42,234 nt of DNA. Origin: Burkholderia sp. (lineage in GTDB: Bacteria; Pseudomonadota; Gammaproteobacteria; Burkholderiales; Burkholderiaceae). The DNA lies in the NCBI GenBank assembly GCA_028292565.1, contig JAQGMD010000085.1, positions 1 to 42,234 on the forward strand. Direction: 5' to 3'. The notes below the pieces were generated by a model. The model was given only the letters and a program-made list of their open reading frames with translations. It searched no databases and was not told the DNA's origin. Each line of letters opens with the position of its first letter. Positions within the stretch are counted from its first letter, which is position 1. This document shows, one piece after another, positions 21,676 to 29,903 of the stretch. A program made the position numbers and the translations under genes.

Positions 21676-24600
21676 ATGCAACCGCCTGGCTACCTGAACA
21701 ATACAGACTGCGTTGTCAGTGCACCCGGCCGCATCAGGATCAAGTGCCCGAAACTGTATCGCTCGCATGCGGAAAAAACAAAAATAGAGGCACGTCTCTC
21801 GTCATGCAAGAACATCACAGCGGTCTATGCGAATCCGCTTACCGCGCGGGTGCTGGTCCTGTTTGATGCGCGGATCCCGCTCGACGAAATAATCAGCTCG
21901 CTCGGATTGCCAGTTAACCACCAGGCCGTCGCGGGTACCGGTAACGGCGCCCATCAAATCAAGGTTCGGGCGGCGCGAACCCCTGGCCCACCGCGCCAAG
22001 CGGAAGCCGAAGCACGTCCGCGCCGGCAAATTTATCCCGCGTGGCACCTGCAGAGCGCCGACGCCGCGCTCGAGTTCCATGGCAGCTCCCGCGAGTCAGG
22101 GCTTCGCTCCGCAGTAGCGGCGGAACGGCTCAAACAAAGCCTGAACCTGCTGCCGCAACCGCCTGCCCGCTCCTCGTTCCAGATCATGATCGACCAGTTC
22201 AAGAGTCTTCCGGTGCTGCTGCTTGGCATATCGGCAGGCCTTTCTGTATTAACCGGCGGCTTTCCAGAGGCGCTCGCCATTGTTTCCGTACTGGCGCTCA
22301 ATAGCGGCATCGGCTTTGTCACGGAACGCCGCGCGGAAGCGGCAATTGCATCCCTATCCGAATTGATCGACGACCTGGTTCCGGTAGTCCGCGACGGCAA
22401 GCTGAATCATGTGGCAACTTCCCACGTTGCCGCGGGCGACATACTGCTGCTGGTGCCCGGTATACGTGTCGCAGCGGACGCCAGGCTGGTACAAACCAGC
22501 GGCCTGACGATCGATGAATCGGCGCTGACCGGGGAAAGCATGCCGGTCGCAAAAAGCAGCGCCGCACTGAGCCGGCCGGTGCCGCTCGCCGACCGGGTCA
22601 ACATGGCTTACCGCGGCACCGCGGTATCGATGGGAACCGGCCTCGCTCTCGTCGTCGGTACCGGCGGCAATACTGAAATCGGCGCCATCCAGGAGTTGAT
22701 GGTGCACACCGAGCATCCCAGGACGCCGCTCCAGAAGCAGCTCGACCAGCTCGGCAATCAATTGGTAAAGGCGAGCAGCACAATTTGTGGCGGCGTCTTT
22801 GTGATCGGTCTCATGCGCGGTTACGGACTGTTGCAGATGCTGAAGGTGTCGATCTCGCTCGCCATCGCGGCGGTGCCTGAAGGATTACCGGCAGTGGCCA
22901 CTACTTCGCTGGCGCGCGGCATAAGGCTGATGCGGGAAAGGGATGTGCTGATCCGGCGCCTGCAGGCGGTCGAAACCATCGGCGCGATCCAGACCATCTG
23001 CCTCGATAAAACCGGCACCCTCACGATGAATCGCATGTCCGCTGTCGAAATCCGGGCGGGAATGCGGAACGCCGACATCGGTAACGGCATGGACCCGGAT
23101 CTGGCGCGGCTGTTGCAGGTATGCGTACTGTGTAACGAAGCGGAATTCAGCGAAAAGGAACGAGACACTGCCACCAATGGCTCGTCGACTGAACTGGCGC
23201 TGCTCGACTTGGCAGTAAAGGGCGGCGTCGCGGTGATCGCGCTCCGCCGCCAGTATCCGTTGCTCGACACGGAACTGAGAGCGGAAGGCCGCAACTACAT
23301 GACCACTGTGCATGCGATGCCGGATTCGCAACGTCATCTCGTCGCCATCAAAGGCAGTCCGGCGGAGGTGCTCGACCTGTGTCAATACTATCAATCGGAT
23401 GGGCAGATCATCGCGCTGCAGGATGACATCAGAGCGGACATCCTGCGCCAGAACGAGGAAATGGCCGGCCGGCGACTGCGCGTGCTTGGCTTTGCGTTTA
23501 CCGAAGTCCCGCAAGAAGAAACGCGGCGCGCCGACACCCCGAATGCGGTCTGGATCGGGCTGGTCGGCCTGGCCGATCCATTGCGGCCCGGCGTGAAGGA
23601 CCTTATCGCCGGCTTCCAGAACGCCGGCATCCGCACCGTGATGGTTACCGGAGACCAGAGCACCACGGCATATGCGATAGGCAGCGAACTCGGCCTGGGC
23701 AACGGCGACCAACTACGGATCCTCAGTGCCGAGCAAATGGAGCAGATGAATCCGGAGACCTTGAGAAGCCTGGGCGAGGCCATCAACATCTTTGCGCGGG
23801 TCAGCCCGTCTCACAAACTGCAAATCGTTCAGTCGCTGCAGGGACGTAGCAAGATCATCGCCATGACCGGCGACGGCATCAATGACGGGCCGGCGCTGCA
23901 GGCGGCAGACGTCGGCATCGCGATGGGCAACGCCGGAACCGACCTCGCGCGCTCGGCGGCGGACATCATCCTGATGGAAGACAACCTGGAAACCCTGCTG
24001 GAAGCAATCCGGCAAGGACGCAGCATTTCCGACAACATCCGCAAATCCCTGCACTTCCTGCTCTCGTCCAATCTGAGTGAAATCATCGTGGTGCTGGGCG
24101 GGATAACGAGCGGGGCCGGATCACCGCTCAACCCGATGCAATTGTTGTGGCTCAATCTGCTCACCGATGTGCTCCCCGCCATCGCGCTCGCGGCGGAACC
24201 ACCGGAAACCGACGTCATGAAGCTGCAGCCGCGCGATCCGGTCAAACCGATTGTCGGGATAGCTGAACTGAAACGGTATGCCCGTGAAGCGGCCGTTATC
24301 TCAGGGGGCGCGCTAGGCGCTTACGTTTTTGGAATGATGCGTTATGGCCCGGGCGGGCGTGCGGGCGCCATCGCCTTTAACACGCTGATACTCGGACAAT
24401 TGATGCATGCTTATTCATGCCGCTCTGACCGCTACGGAATTTTTTCACGTAGTCCGGCTCTTCGTAACCGTCAGCTCGATCTGGCGGTTGGCGCCTCAGT
24501 GGGACTGCAAGTGCTCGCCAACCTGATGCCGCCGCTGCGCACGCTACTGGGCATAGGCCCGACCGGTGTGGCGGATATTGCGGTGACGCTGGCCGGCGCC

Positions 24601-24684
24601 GGCTTGCCTCTGCTACTGAACGAGGCGGCCAAAAAGGCGCCTTCCGAAGCATCGGCTAAAAATCCCACAGCGGGAATTAACTAA
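21676..24684 (+). CDS. P2A (Ca2+-type) P-ATPase with N-terminal cysteine-less HMA-like domain
   Basis: This is a cation-pumping P-type ATPase, numbered here from the ATG at 21676 (1002 residues; in-frame GTG 21577 and ATG 21628 are alternatives). Residues about 12-75 form an HMA-like domain (VSAPGRIRIKCP) without CxxC. The pump core follows: TGES at 285-288, phosphorylated Asp444 in DKTGTLT, and TGDGIND at 731-737. Helix 4 has VPEGLP rather than a CPx motif, so it is not a heavy-metal P1B pump. Helix 5 has SSNLSE (Asn799, Glu802) and helix 6 has WLNLLTD (Asn827, Thr830, Asp831), matching the calcium ligands of SERCA site I/II together with Glu402. I therefore infer Ca2+ or Mn2+ export. It converges on, and overlaps by three bases, the HMA-like gene at 24681. 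Confidence 0.88.
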   Translation: MQPPGYLNNTDCVVSAPGRIRIKCPKLYRSHAEKTKIEARLSSCKNITAVYANPLTARVLVLFDARIPLDEIISSLGLPVNHQAVAGTGNGAHQIKVRAARTPGPPRQAEAEARPRRQIYPAWHLQSADAALEFHGSSRESGLRSAVAAERLKQSLNLLPQPPARSSFQIMIDQFKSLPVLLLGISAGLSVLTGGFPEALAIVSVLALNSGIGFVTERRAEAAIASLSELIDDLVPVVRDGKLNHVATSHVAAGDILLLVPGIRVAADARLVQTSGLTIDESALTGESMPVAKSSAALSRPVPLADRVNMAYRGTAVSMGTGLALVVGTGGNTEIGAIQELMVHTEHPRTPLQKQLDQLGNQLVKASSTICGGVFVIGLMRGYGLLQMLKVSISLAIAAVPEGLPAVATTSLARGIRLMRERDVLIRRLQAVETIGAIQTICLDKTGTLTMNRMSAVEIRAGMRNADIGNGMDPDLARLLQVCVLCNEAEFSEKERDTATNGSSTELALLDLAVKGGVAVIALRRQYPLLDTELRAEGRNYMTTVHAMPDSQRHLVAIKGSPAEVLDLCQYYQSDGQIIALQDDIRADILRQNEEMAGRRLRVLGFAFTEVPQEETRRADTPNAVWIGLVGLADPLRPGVKDLIAGFQNAGIRTVMVTGDQSTTAYAIGSELGLGNGDQLRILSAEQMEQMNPETLRSLGEAINIFARVSPSHKLQIVQSLQGRSKIIAMTGDGINDGPALQAADVGIAMGNAGTDLARSAADIILMEDNLETLLEAIRQGRSISDNIRKSLHFLLSSNLSEIIVVLGGITSGAGSPLNPMQLLWLNLLTDVLPAIALAAEPPETDVMKLQPRDPVKPIVGIAELKRYAREAAVISGGALGAYVFGMMRYGPGGRAGAIAFNTLILGQLMHAYSCRSDRYGIFSRSPALRNRQLDLAVGASVGLQVLANLMPPLRTLLGIGPTGVADIAVTLAGAGLPLLLNEAAKKAPSEASAKNPTAGIN

Positions 24685-25058
24685 AGCAGCGCGCCGACAA
24701 GTGCGATAGCGGAGCGCTCGATGAGTTTCTCCACCAGCATATCCACCACTTTGTTGGCGAGCGGTGACGGTGCGGCCCGCTGTTGTGTTACTGGTGACCG
24801 GTATGGCATTTCCCGGCTGCCCGCGGTCGACGACAGCAATCCCATTCCCTTCATCGACAACATGATCGATTCGGCATCCACCGCGGCGGCGTCGTAACGG
24901 ATTAACAAACTGCCGGTAACGATGTTGGTTTCAACTGACTTGACGCCGCTGATGCGGCAAGCTGCTGACTGAATGTCTTGCGCTCGCTGCGGCTGTTTCC
25001 GGATCTGCGCCAGCTTGAGCCGCAAACGACCCGTAATATGATGAACGTACTCGCTCAT
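24681..25058 (-). CDS. Small HMA-like (HMA_2-type) protein with C-terminal hydrophobic helix
   Basis: From the ATG at 25058 the product has 125 residues; the longer frame to 25151 adds an unrelated extension. Residues 1-70 have the HMA ferredoxin-like pattern without cysteines: HHITGRLRLKLAQIRK, a helix, then VKSVETNIVTGSLLIRYD and a second helix with MLSMKGMGLL. The GR-x-R start is shared with the ATPase N-terminus and with the gene at 25907. After a polar linker, residues about 102-125 (LANKVVDMLVEKLIERSAIALVGALL) could insert in or lie on the membrane. Metal binding through thiols is not possible. Its stop overlaps the ATPase stop tail to tail. I infer a partner or regulator of the neighbouring pump. 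Confidence 0.75.
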   Translation of the reverse strand: MSEYVHHITGRLRLKLAQIRKQPQRAQDIQSAACRISGVKSVETNIVTGSLLIRYDAAAVDAESIMLSMKGMGLLSSTAGSREMPYRSPVTQQRAAPSPLANKVVDMLVEKLIERSAIALVGALL

Positions 25059-25256
25059 TTTCGCCCCCTGTACTGGTCCAAAACTGGCGCTACAGTACCA
25101 AGGCCAAATGACCGGTTGATGACGAAAAACGGCCCGCGTGAAATTTTCCATGCAGGCCGCAGGCTACAAGTTATTCAAAGATTAAACGACTGGTGGTTTG
25201 TCACGCGTAAATTTTCCACGCTGGGTGCAAACCGGAATATTAGCTGTGACAAAGTA

Positions 25257-25859
25257 CTAATGAATCGCCTCTTCCGCGACCCGTTCAGACTTGCTGCGGT
25301 ACTGCGCCTCCTGCTCTGTCGGCGTGCGTTCGCCTTCCGCAGTCGCAGTGCCCGAGGGAAGTACTTCAGTGACTACCGTTTTCACACCACCCACGAGGGC
25401 CGCAAGCAGATCGGTCACTATGTGCACGGCACTCTCGCCGACATCACCCACACCATGCACTACATCTATTGCAACGTGAGTGACACCGCCAACAAGATTG
25501 CTGCCGACCTCTTCCGTCGCCGAGATGACATTATTGAGTACATCCCTCGTCACGCCGATCGCGCTGCCGCCGACGGAGCCCGCCGATCTCAGTGCGCCCG
25601 ACGCGGCGTTGCCCACTCCGGACACGGTAGCATCGGCCGCACGTTCGGCTCCGCCGATCATGCGTTCCATGCCTTCGCCTGCCCTGCCCCTGCCTTCGCC
25701 GGCCACGGTTTCTGACGCCGAAGCGGCCGTCCCATGCGTCCGGGACGCTTCAGTGGCGTTCGTTATCGTGTCCGGCGGACGATGCACTGCCTCGGTCTGA
25801 CGTTGCGCCTGCCGCGCTGCTTCGTCGTCTTTCGTTCCGGATTTATCAGGATCTGCCAT
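25257..25859 (-). CDS. Unrecognised Gly/Ala/Val-rich amphipathic protein
   Basis: I do not recognise this 200-residue protein. Residues 1-65 are polar and probably disordered (many D, E, Q, T, R). Residues about 66-165 are low-complexity G/A/V/S with irregular repeats of the type GVGNAASGALRSAG, GGSAIGVTRDVLNNV, GSNLVGGVTHVAIDVVHGVGDVG and LLAALVGGVKTVVTEVL. These could form long amphipathic helices that coat a membrane. The tail (165-200) is polar again. There is no signal peptide and no cysteine. GGAG precedes the ATG. It lies 47 bases after the HMA-like gene at 25907 and on the same strand as the rest of the set, so a membrane-surface role beside those proteins is my inference. A stress-type (LEA- or phasin-like) protein is an alternative. 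Confidence 0.65.
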   Translation of the reverse strand: MADPDKSGTKDDEAARQAQRQTEAVHRPPDTITNATEASRTHGTAASASETVAGEGRGRAGEGMERMIGGAERAADATVSGVGNAASGALRSAGSVGGSAIGVTRDVLNNVISATEEVGSNLVGGVTHVAIDVVHGVGDVGESAVHIVTDLLAALVGGVKTVVTEVLPSGTATAEGERTPTEQEAQYRSKSERVAEEAIH

Positions 25860-25906
25860 TTTGATTCTCCTTTCAATACGGCGCCCTGTCGCGGGACGCC
25901 GTCCAA

Positions 25907-26389
25907 TTACACATAAAGGTTTTCTTCAGGTGTCTCTTGCTGCATCGAGGCGAGACGAAATGCCGATGCCGCCATCCAGAAAACCGAGACGGCGGGAGGA
26001 AACCATTGACCCCGGATACACTGGATTACTCCAATCACCAAAAGTACAGAGCCGACCATGAACATGCGGTCGACATCGCGTCCGCTTACCAGATTGACCG
26101 GAGCATCCGTGGCACGACCCATCGGGGAAAGACGGCGCTGGGGCAACACTGTTTCGGTAATAGTCAGCAAATCACTGTCCTCGGCCTGTTGAAGAAGAGC
26201 CTCCAGGTCGCCGATAAATTCGAGCGTGACGCTTCCGGTAGTCGGGTTGGTTCTCGCGCTTTGCACGTTTTCAAATTGTCCAAGGCTCTCAGACAGATTG
26301 GAAAAATAGGCCGCATCGCCCCGCCGGTTGCGCACCAGCAGGCGTGCGCGACCCGGAATCCGATGAACAACCACCGCGTTTGTTGCCAT
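25907..26389 (-). CDS. HMA-like protein with two membrane helices
   Basis: The 160-residue protein opens with a cysteine-less HMA-like domain (about 5-75: VVVHRIPGRARLLVRNRRGD, then FENVQSARTNPTTGSVTLEF). It shares the GR-x-R motif and the second-strand pattern with the ATPase N-terminus and with the 24681 gene. After a linker rich in Pro and Arg, two hydrophobic segments follow (about 109-124 FMVGSVLLVIGVIQCI and 129-147 FPPAVSVFWMAASAFRLAS), predicting a membrane hairpin with the HMA-like domain in the cytosol. The start codon overlaps the stop of the DUF5132-like gene (TAATG), so the two are translationally coupled. I infer an accessory protein of a membrane pump. Confidence 0.75.
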   Translation of the reverse strand: MATNAVVVHRIPGRARLLVRNRRGDAAYFSNLSESLGQFENVQSARTNPTTGSVTLEFIGDLEALLQQAEDSDLLTITETVLPQRRLSPMGRATDAPVNLVSGRDVDRMFMVGSVLLVIGVIQCIRGQWFPPAVSVFWMAASAFRLASMQQETPEENLYV

Positions 26390-26778
26390 TACGTGTGCGC
26401 TCCGTTACCTTCCGGCCGCGTAGGCGTTCCCGCGTCGCGCGGTGATACCGGCATCTCACTGACGGTAGCACCGCCGCCATGCTCGACGACGCCGGCCCGT
26501 TGCGCTGCGCCGCCGGCCGCTACTTCGGCGGAAGCGGCAACAGTTCGCGGCTGCTGCTCCATTTCCGAGCGAACCTCCGCAATCAGGTCTTCCACAACTT
26601 CGCCTGCGCCGGCGACTGTTTCCCGGCCCTTCTCGTACAGAATCACACCGCCCTTCAACAACGATTTTGCGAGAGGCCTGCCGGCCACCGTGATGATCGG
26701 CACAAGCACAGGCGCCAGCACAGTCGCGGCGATGGCAGCAGTGATGCCTACCGCAAGATTGCTTTTGAAGAGTTCCAT
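26389..26778 (-). CDS. DUF5132-like small membrane protein
   Basis: The 129-residue protein begins MELFKSNLAVGITAAIAATVLAPVLVPIITVAG, one hydrophobic segment with little before it. RPLAKSLLKGGVILYEKGRETVAGAGEVVEDLIAEVRSEMEQ follows, an amphipathic Glu/Ala-rich helix (about 35-78), then a Gly/Ala/Pro-rich tail with scattered His and Glu. This is the layout of DUF5132 proteins, which I recall next to HMA_2 genes and P-ATPases in other proteobacteria. It also resembles the mycobacterial PacL (DUF1490) proteins that scaffold metal-efflux P-ATPases, though I cannot show homology by eye. It is the first gene of the minus-strand set and overlaps the next gene by one base. An inverted repeat lies 34-57 bases upstream. 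Confidence 0.7.
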   Translation of the reverse strand: MELFKSNLAVGITAAIAATVLAPVLVPIITVAGRPLAKSLLKGGVILYEKGRETVAGAGEVVEDLIAEVRSEMEQQPRTVAASAEVAAGGAAQRAGVVEHGGGATVSEMPVSPRDAGTPTRPEGNGAHT

Positions 26779-26811
26779 GGTCGATCCTTATTCAAGCCAA
26801 AGCAGCGTGCT

Positions 26812-26835
26812 GCTATCGAAGAGAATTTCGATAGC
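26812..26835. promoter_or_regulatory. Inverted repeat upstream of the DUF5132-like gene, candidate operator
   Basis: GCTATCGAA (26812-26820) and TTCGATAGC (26827-26835) are perfect nine-base arms around GAGAAT. The repeat lies 34 bases before the ATG of the first gene in the minus-strand set, where a repressor site would be expected. I do not recognise the binding family. The rest of 26779-27036 shows no gene. Confidence 0.5.
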
Positions 26836-27036
26836 GCATTTCACGATGGCGGAGCGTCCGAACTACATATGGGAATGGTGTGTGAACTCCGTCCGGTGGA
26901 ACGGAAATGATGTGCAGCGATAAATGCAGAAAGCGAATCCTGAATGTTTTGACAGAACGTCAAACCATACGTTCCGGGCGACCCAGGCAGGCACAGTGCT
27001 GTTTGACCGTGCTCACCTGCGCGCTCGTATGCCCTG

Positions 27037-28269
27037 TTACAAGGCGAGGGAAATGGTATGCAGGACCAGTCCGACCAGGCCGCCGACCAGCGTACCGTTG
27101 ATGCGGATATATTGCAGGTCTTTGCCGACCTGCAGCTCGAGTTTGCGCGCTATGGTTTCCGCGTCCCATTTTCTGATGACGCGCGAAACCAGTTCCGCGA
27201 TAACGGCCCGTCTCTCGACAATAGCGTCGGTTGCAAGGATGCGTATCCATTGATTCAACTTGTTCCGCACCGTCGTTTCCTCTTGCAGGGCTTCGGTGAA
27301 CGCGCGCAATGCGTCGTCGATCTTGGCCGCAATGCGCGAGTCGTCCGATGCGATGTCTTCCAGTATGCGTGCCCTGATGTCATGCCAGAACCGGGTGACG
27401 TATTCGCGGAACATCGGATGTTCGAGCGTGGTCATCACCACTGCTTCGACCCGGGCTTCATATTCCAGGGATGTCCGCAGCTTCTCGATCAACTCTTCGA
27501 CGGCAACGTGAAAACGATAACGCCACTCGCTATCCTCTTCGCGCATTTCCGCCAGCGTGCTTTGCAACGCTTCCAGCAGGCGCTCGTAAATCTTGTCGTC
27601 CACCGCCTTGGGAAGCCAGCGAGGACTGTTTTCATCGATCTTCCAGCGGATATAGGAACGGTTATCCTCTACCGCGCGCGCCATGATGTTGACCAGGTAA
27701 TTGAACAAGACCTGGTGGTGACCGCCCGCAACGAGCAATGACATGACCTCCGCCAGGGCGGGGGCGAACTTCACATGTCGGCGCGCTGCCGCCAGCCTGT
27801 TTTGCATGAACTGCGCTACATCCTCGTCTTCGATCATTCGCAGCATGGCGGGAATGCTCCTGGCGATCTGGCGTGCCGCTGCACGACTGTTCTCCGGATA
27901 AGACATCCACTGTGTGACAGCGCCGGCGAAGTCGATCGGCCGCAATTCTTCGCGGATGATTTCCTGGGTGATGAAGTTGTGCTTCAGGAAGTGCGCAAGA
28001 TTTTCGCCAATCCGTTCTTTATTCCTCGGAATGATGGCGGTATGCGGAATCGGCAGGCCGAGCGGCGACCTGAACAGCGCAGTAACCGCGAACCAGTCGG
28101 CCAGGGCGCCGACCATTGCTGCCTCCGCGAACGCGGTGACGAAAGAAAGGTGGCGGTACTGGGCTTCAAATATCTTCGAAATGACAAAGACGATTGCCAT
28201 CAGCACCAGCAACCCGGTGGCGAGCCTTCTCGATTTCGCCAGTTGTAACGCCTGTTCTTGTTCCTGCAT
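27037..28269 (-). CDS. DUF445 (YjiN-type) inner membrane protein
   Basis: The 410-residue protein belongs to the DUF445 family, whose molecular function is unknown. It has an N-terminal helix (about 16-34, ATGLLVLMAIVFVISKI). The family signature follows: FVTAFAEAAMVGALADWFAVTALFRSPLGLPIPHTAIIPRNKERIGENLAHFLKHNFI (about 41-100). Then comes a long region of charged helices, and the family end GKDLQYIRINGTLVGGLVGLVLHTISLAL includes a C-terminal membrane helix. The bulk is probably an elongated helical body exposed to one side of the membrane. The gene stands alone, divergent from the phasin gene (197-base shared region), with the ATPase-associated set 258 bases downstream on the same strand. 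Confidence 0.93.
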   Translation of the reverse strand: MQEQEQALQLAKSRRLATGLLVLMAIVFVISKIFEAQYRHLSFVTAFAEAAMVGALADWFAVTALFRSPLGLPIPHTAIIPRNKERIGENLAHFLKHNFITQEIIREELRPIDFAGAVTQWMSYPENSRAAARQIARSIPAMLRMIEDEDVAQFMQNRLAAARRHVKFAPALAEVMSLLVAGGHHQVLFNYLVNIMARAVEDNRSYIRWKIDENSPRWLPKAVDDKIYERLLEALQSTLAEMREEDSEWRYRFHVAVEELIEKLRTSLEYEARVEAVVMTTLEHPMFREYVTRFWHDIRARILEDIASDDSRIAAKIDDALRAFTEALQEETTVRNKLNQWIRILATDAIVERRAVIAELVSRVIRKWDAETIARKLELQVGKDLQYIRINGTLVGGLVGLVLHTISLAL

Positions 28270-28353
28270 CGAGGCATTTATCCATGCAAATTAAATATCC
28301 AATTCGAGCATGCGCGAGCCGGATTAGTTCATATAAGACAACAGATCGTCCTT

Positions 28354-28381
28354 TTGCCGAACTTCGGGCGGCTGGTACACT
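28354..28381 (+). promoter_or_regulatory. Possible extended -10 promoter of the phasin gene
   Basis: TTGCCG (28354-28359), a 16-base spacer and TACACT (28376-28381) preceded by TGG (extended -10) lie about 85 bases before the phasin start. The leader would be about 78 bases. The matches are moderate. Confidence 0.4.
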
Positions 28382-28466
28382 CCAAAAGGACCCCCGCCTG
28401 TCTCCGGCAGGCAATAGCCATACTCCTACGCCACCCTGTAATACTGCAAAAACCAAGGATATCACC

Positions 28467-28961
28467 ATGACCCGACGCCGAACCCGGTACGCAACCTTAG
28501 ATCCGTTAGTGGCCTGGAGCCGGCTCGCTCTGAAGACCGGCGAAATGATGGTGGCTTCCGCGCAGGTCATCAATCATCGCACCGGGCGCATGGCAACGGC
28601 CGGCGCAATTCCAAATGCCAGGGACCAGAAGGAATTCACCCTGATGGGACAGGAAAAAGTGGAAGCCATCGCCGAGTCCGGTCAGGCGATGGCGGCCAGC
28701 ATGATGCGCGTTAACCAGCAAATGCGAAAGCTCGCATTTGAACAGTGGATGAGCGGTGCAATCGGATTCATGTCGATGGCAACCAGCCGCACCATGGTGC
28801 AGTCAGGCAAACGGCAAGCTGAATTCGTGCGTGATGCAATGGAAAATTCCGCCGCCGCCGCATCCCATCTTTCCGGTTCGATCGTCAGCATGGCCGACCA
28901 CGGGCTCAAGCCGATACACTCGCGCGCCACAGACAACGCGAAGCGCTTGCGAAAATTGTGA
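28467..28961 (+). CDS. Polyhydroxyalkanoate granule-associated phasin
   Basis: From the ATG at 28467 (the frame is open further upstream but non-coding in character) the product has 164 residues. It starts with a basic MTRRRTRYATLDPLVAWSRLALKTGEMMVASAQVINHRTGRM and continues PNARDQKEFTLMGQEKVEAIAESGQAMAASMMRVNQQM. This is the pattern I know from the Burkholderiales PHA granule-associated phasins. The protein is almost wholly helical, Met- and Ala-rich and amphipathic, as expected for coating storage granules. No PHA synthase gene is in the window. It ends back-to-back with the convergent SGNH hydrolase gene, with no intervening base. Confidence 0.8.
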   Translation: MTRRRTRYATLDPLVAWSRLALKTGEMMVASAQVINHRTGRMATAGAIPNARDQKEFTLMGQEKVEAIAESGQAMAASMMRVNQQMRKLAFEQWMSGAIGFMSMATSRTMVQSGKRQAEFVRDAMENSAAAASHLSGSIVSMADHGLKPIHSRATDNAKRLRKL

Positions 28962-29711
28962 TCACATTGCCTGGGCGGCTTGCTTGCGATGGAACAGTTG
29001 CAGAAACGCCTTAGCGGCGAACTTGCCCTTCATGATGTAAACGGCATCGTTCGGATGCAGTCCATCCGGGCAGATCGTGGTGGGACTTGAACCCTGCAAA
29101 TAATTGGTCAGGTATTGGTACTGGTCGATTACCGGGACCTGCGCTTGCAATGCGGCTGCCTTCATTGCGTTGACGTAGGTATCCAGCCCTTCCTTGCCGC
29201 TGTCCCGAGTGGGATTCGGCGTCTCGAAAATCACTTTCTTACCGCTCTTTTTTGCGATCTGCGCCAACGCGAGCAGGCAGGACCTGTAGGTGGGCAGGTC
29301 GTCTTTCCATTGATCGTTGATTGCGTGATTGAGGATGATGATCGCAGCATCGGATGCCGCCATCTGGCTCTTCCACGCCGGATGTTTCCCATCTGTCCCA
29401 TTCAGCAACTGGCATGCGGTCGTGCCGCTGACGCCTTCGTTTCGCACTTCATATTTCAACGAAGCGGGTAACGCTTCAGCGAAGACCGCAGGGGCCGGTT
29501 TGACGACCTGGCTGCCGACGCCCGACGCGTAGCCCCACACGGTGGAGTCGCCGTAATAGTCGATGATGCGTTTGACTGATACCGGCTTTCGCGCCGGCGA
29601 GTGCTCGGATGCGAACGCATTCGTCCAGGCAGGTCCGAGTACAAGAGTCAAAAGAAGGAGCGAGATCGTAGCAATGCGGGTCAAGTGGGGCCTCAGCAAT
29701 AAAGCAACCAT
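28962..29711 (-). CDS. Secreted SGNH/GDSL-type hydrolase
   Basis: The 249-residue protein has a signal peptide (about 1-34, TRIATISLLLLTLVLGPAWTNAFA) and the four SGNH blocks. Block I is YYGDSTVWGYA with nucleophile Ser near 56; block II has the glycine in NEGVSGTTACQLL near 95; block III is NHAIND near 128; block V is DGLHPNDAVY with Asp and His near 220. It is therefore an esterase/lipase or carbohydrate acetylesterase acting in the periplasm or outside. The substrate cannot be read from the sequence. A perfect FNR/ANR-type palindrome lies 51 bases before the start with a -10-like TAAAGT at class II spacing, suggesting oxygen control. It converges on the phasin gene. Confidence 0.88.
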   Translation of the reverse strand: MVALLLRPHLTRIATISLLLLTLVLGPAWTNAFASEHSPARKPVSVKRIIDYYGDSTVWGYASGVGSQVVKPAPAVFAEALPASLKYEVRNEGVSGTTACQLLNGTDGKHPAWKSQMAASDAAIIILNHAINDQWKDDLPTYRSCLLALAQIAKKSGKKVIFETPNPTRDSGKEGLDTYVNAMKAAALQAQVPVIDQYQYLTNYLQGSSPTTICPDGLHPNDAVYIMKGKFAAKAFLQLFHRKQAAQAM

Positions 29712-29734
29712 GCGGCTGGAATGGCGAAGAACCG

Positions 29735-29775
29735 ACTTTAGCGTCGCGGCGCTGGAGTGCCTTGATTTTGATCAA
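29735..29775 (-). promoter_or_regulatory. FNR/ANR-type site and -10 element upstream of the SGNH hydrolase gene
   Basis: TTGAT-TTTG-ATCAA at 29762-29775 is a perfect TTGATnnnnATCAA palindrome. On minus, TAAAGT (29740-29735) lies so that the site would be centred at -41.5, the class II activator position. Transcription would start about 17 bases before the ATG. Nothing on the plus strand nearby could use the site. Confidence 0.65.
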
Positions 29776-29903
29776 GGGAAAAATTTCGTTATGGATCATA
29801 TAGATAGACACCGTGCATCACGGTTATCCACACAGTTAATCACATAATTTGGGTGTAACCCGGGTACGCGACTGCCACCGCCCCGGGTCTATCCATCAGT
29901 TAC

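Noticed and set aside
29824..29832. Perfect DnaA box TTATCCACA
   Set aside because: It is isolated, with no second box or AT-rich unwinding region nearby, and no dnaA or dnaN. One such 9-mer can occur by chance.
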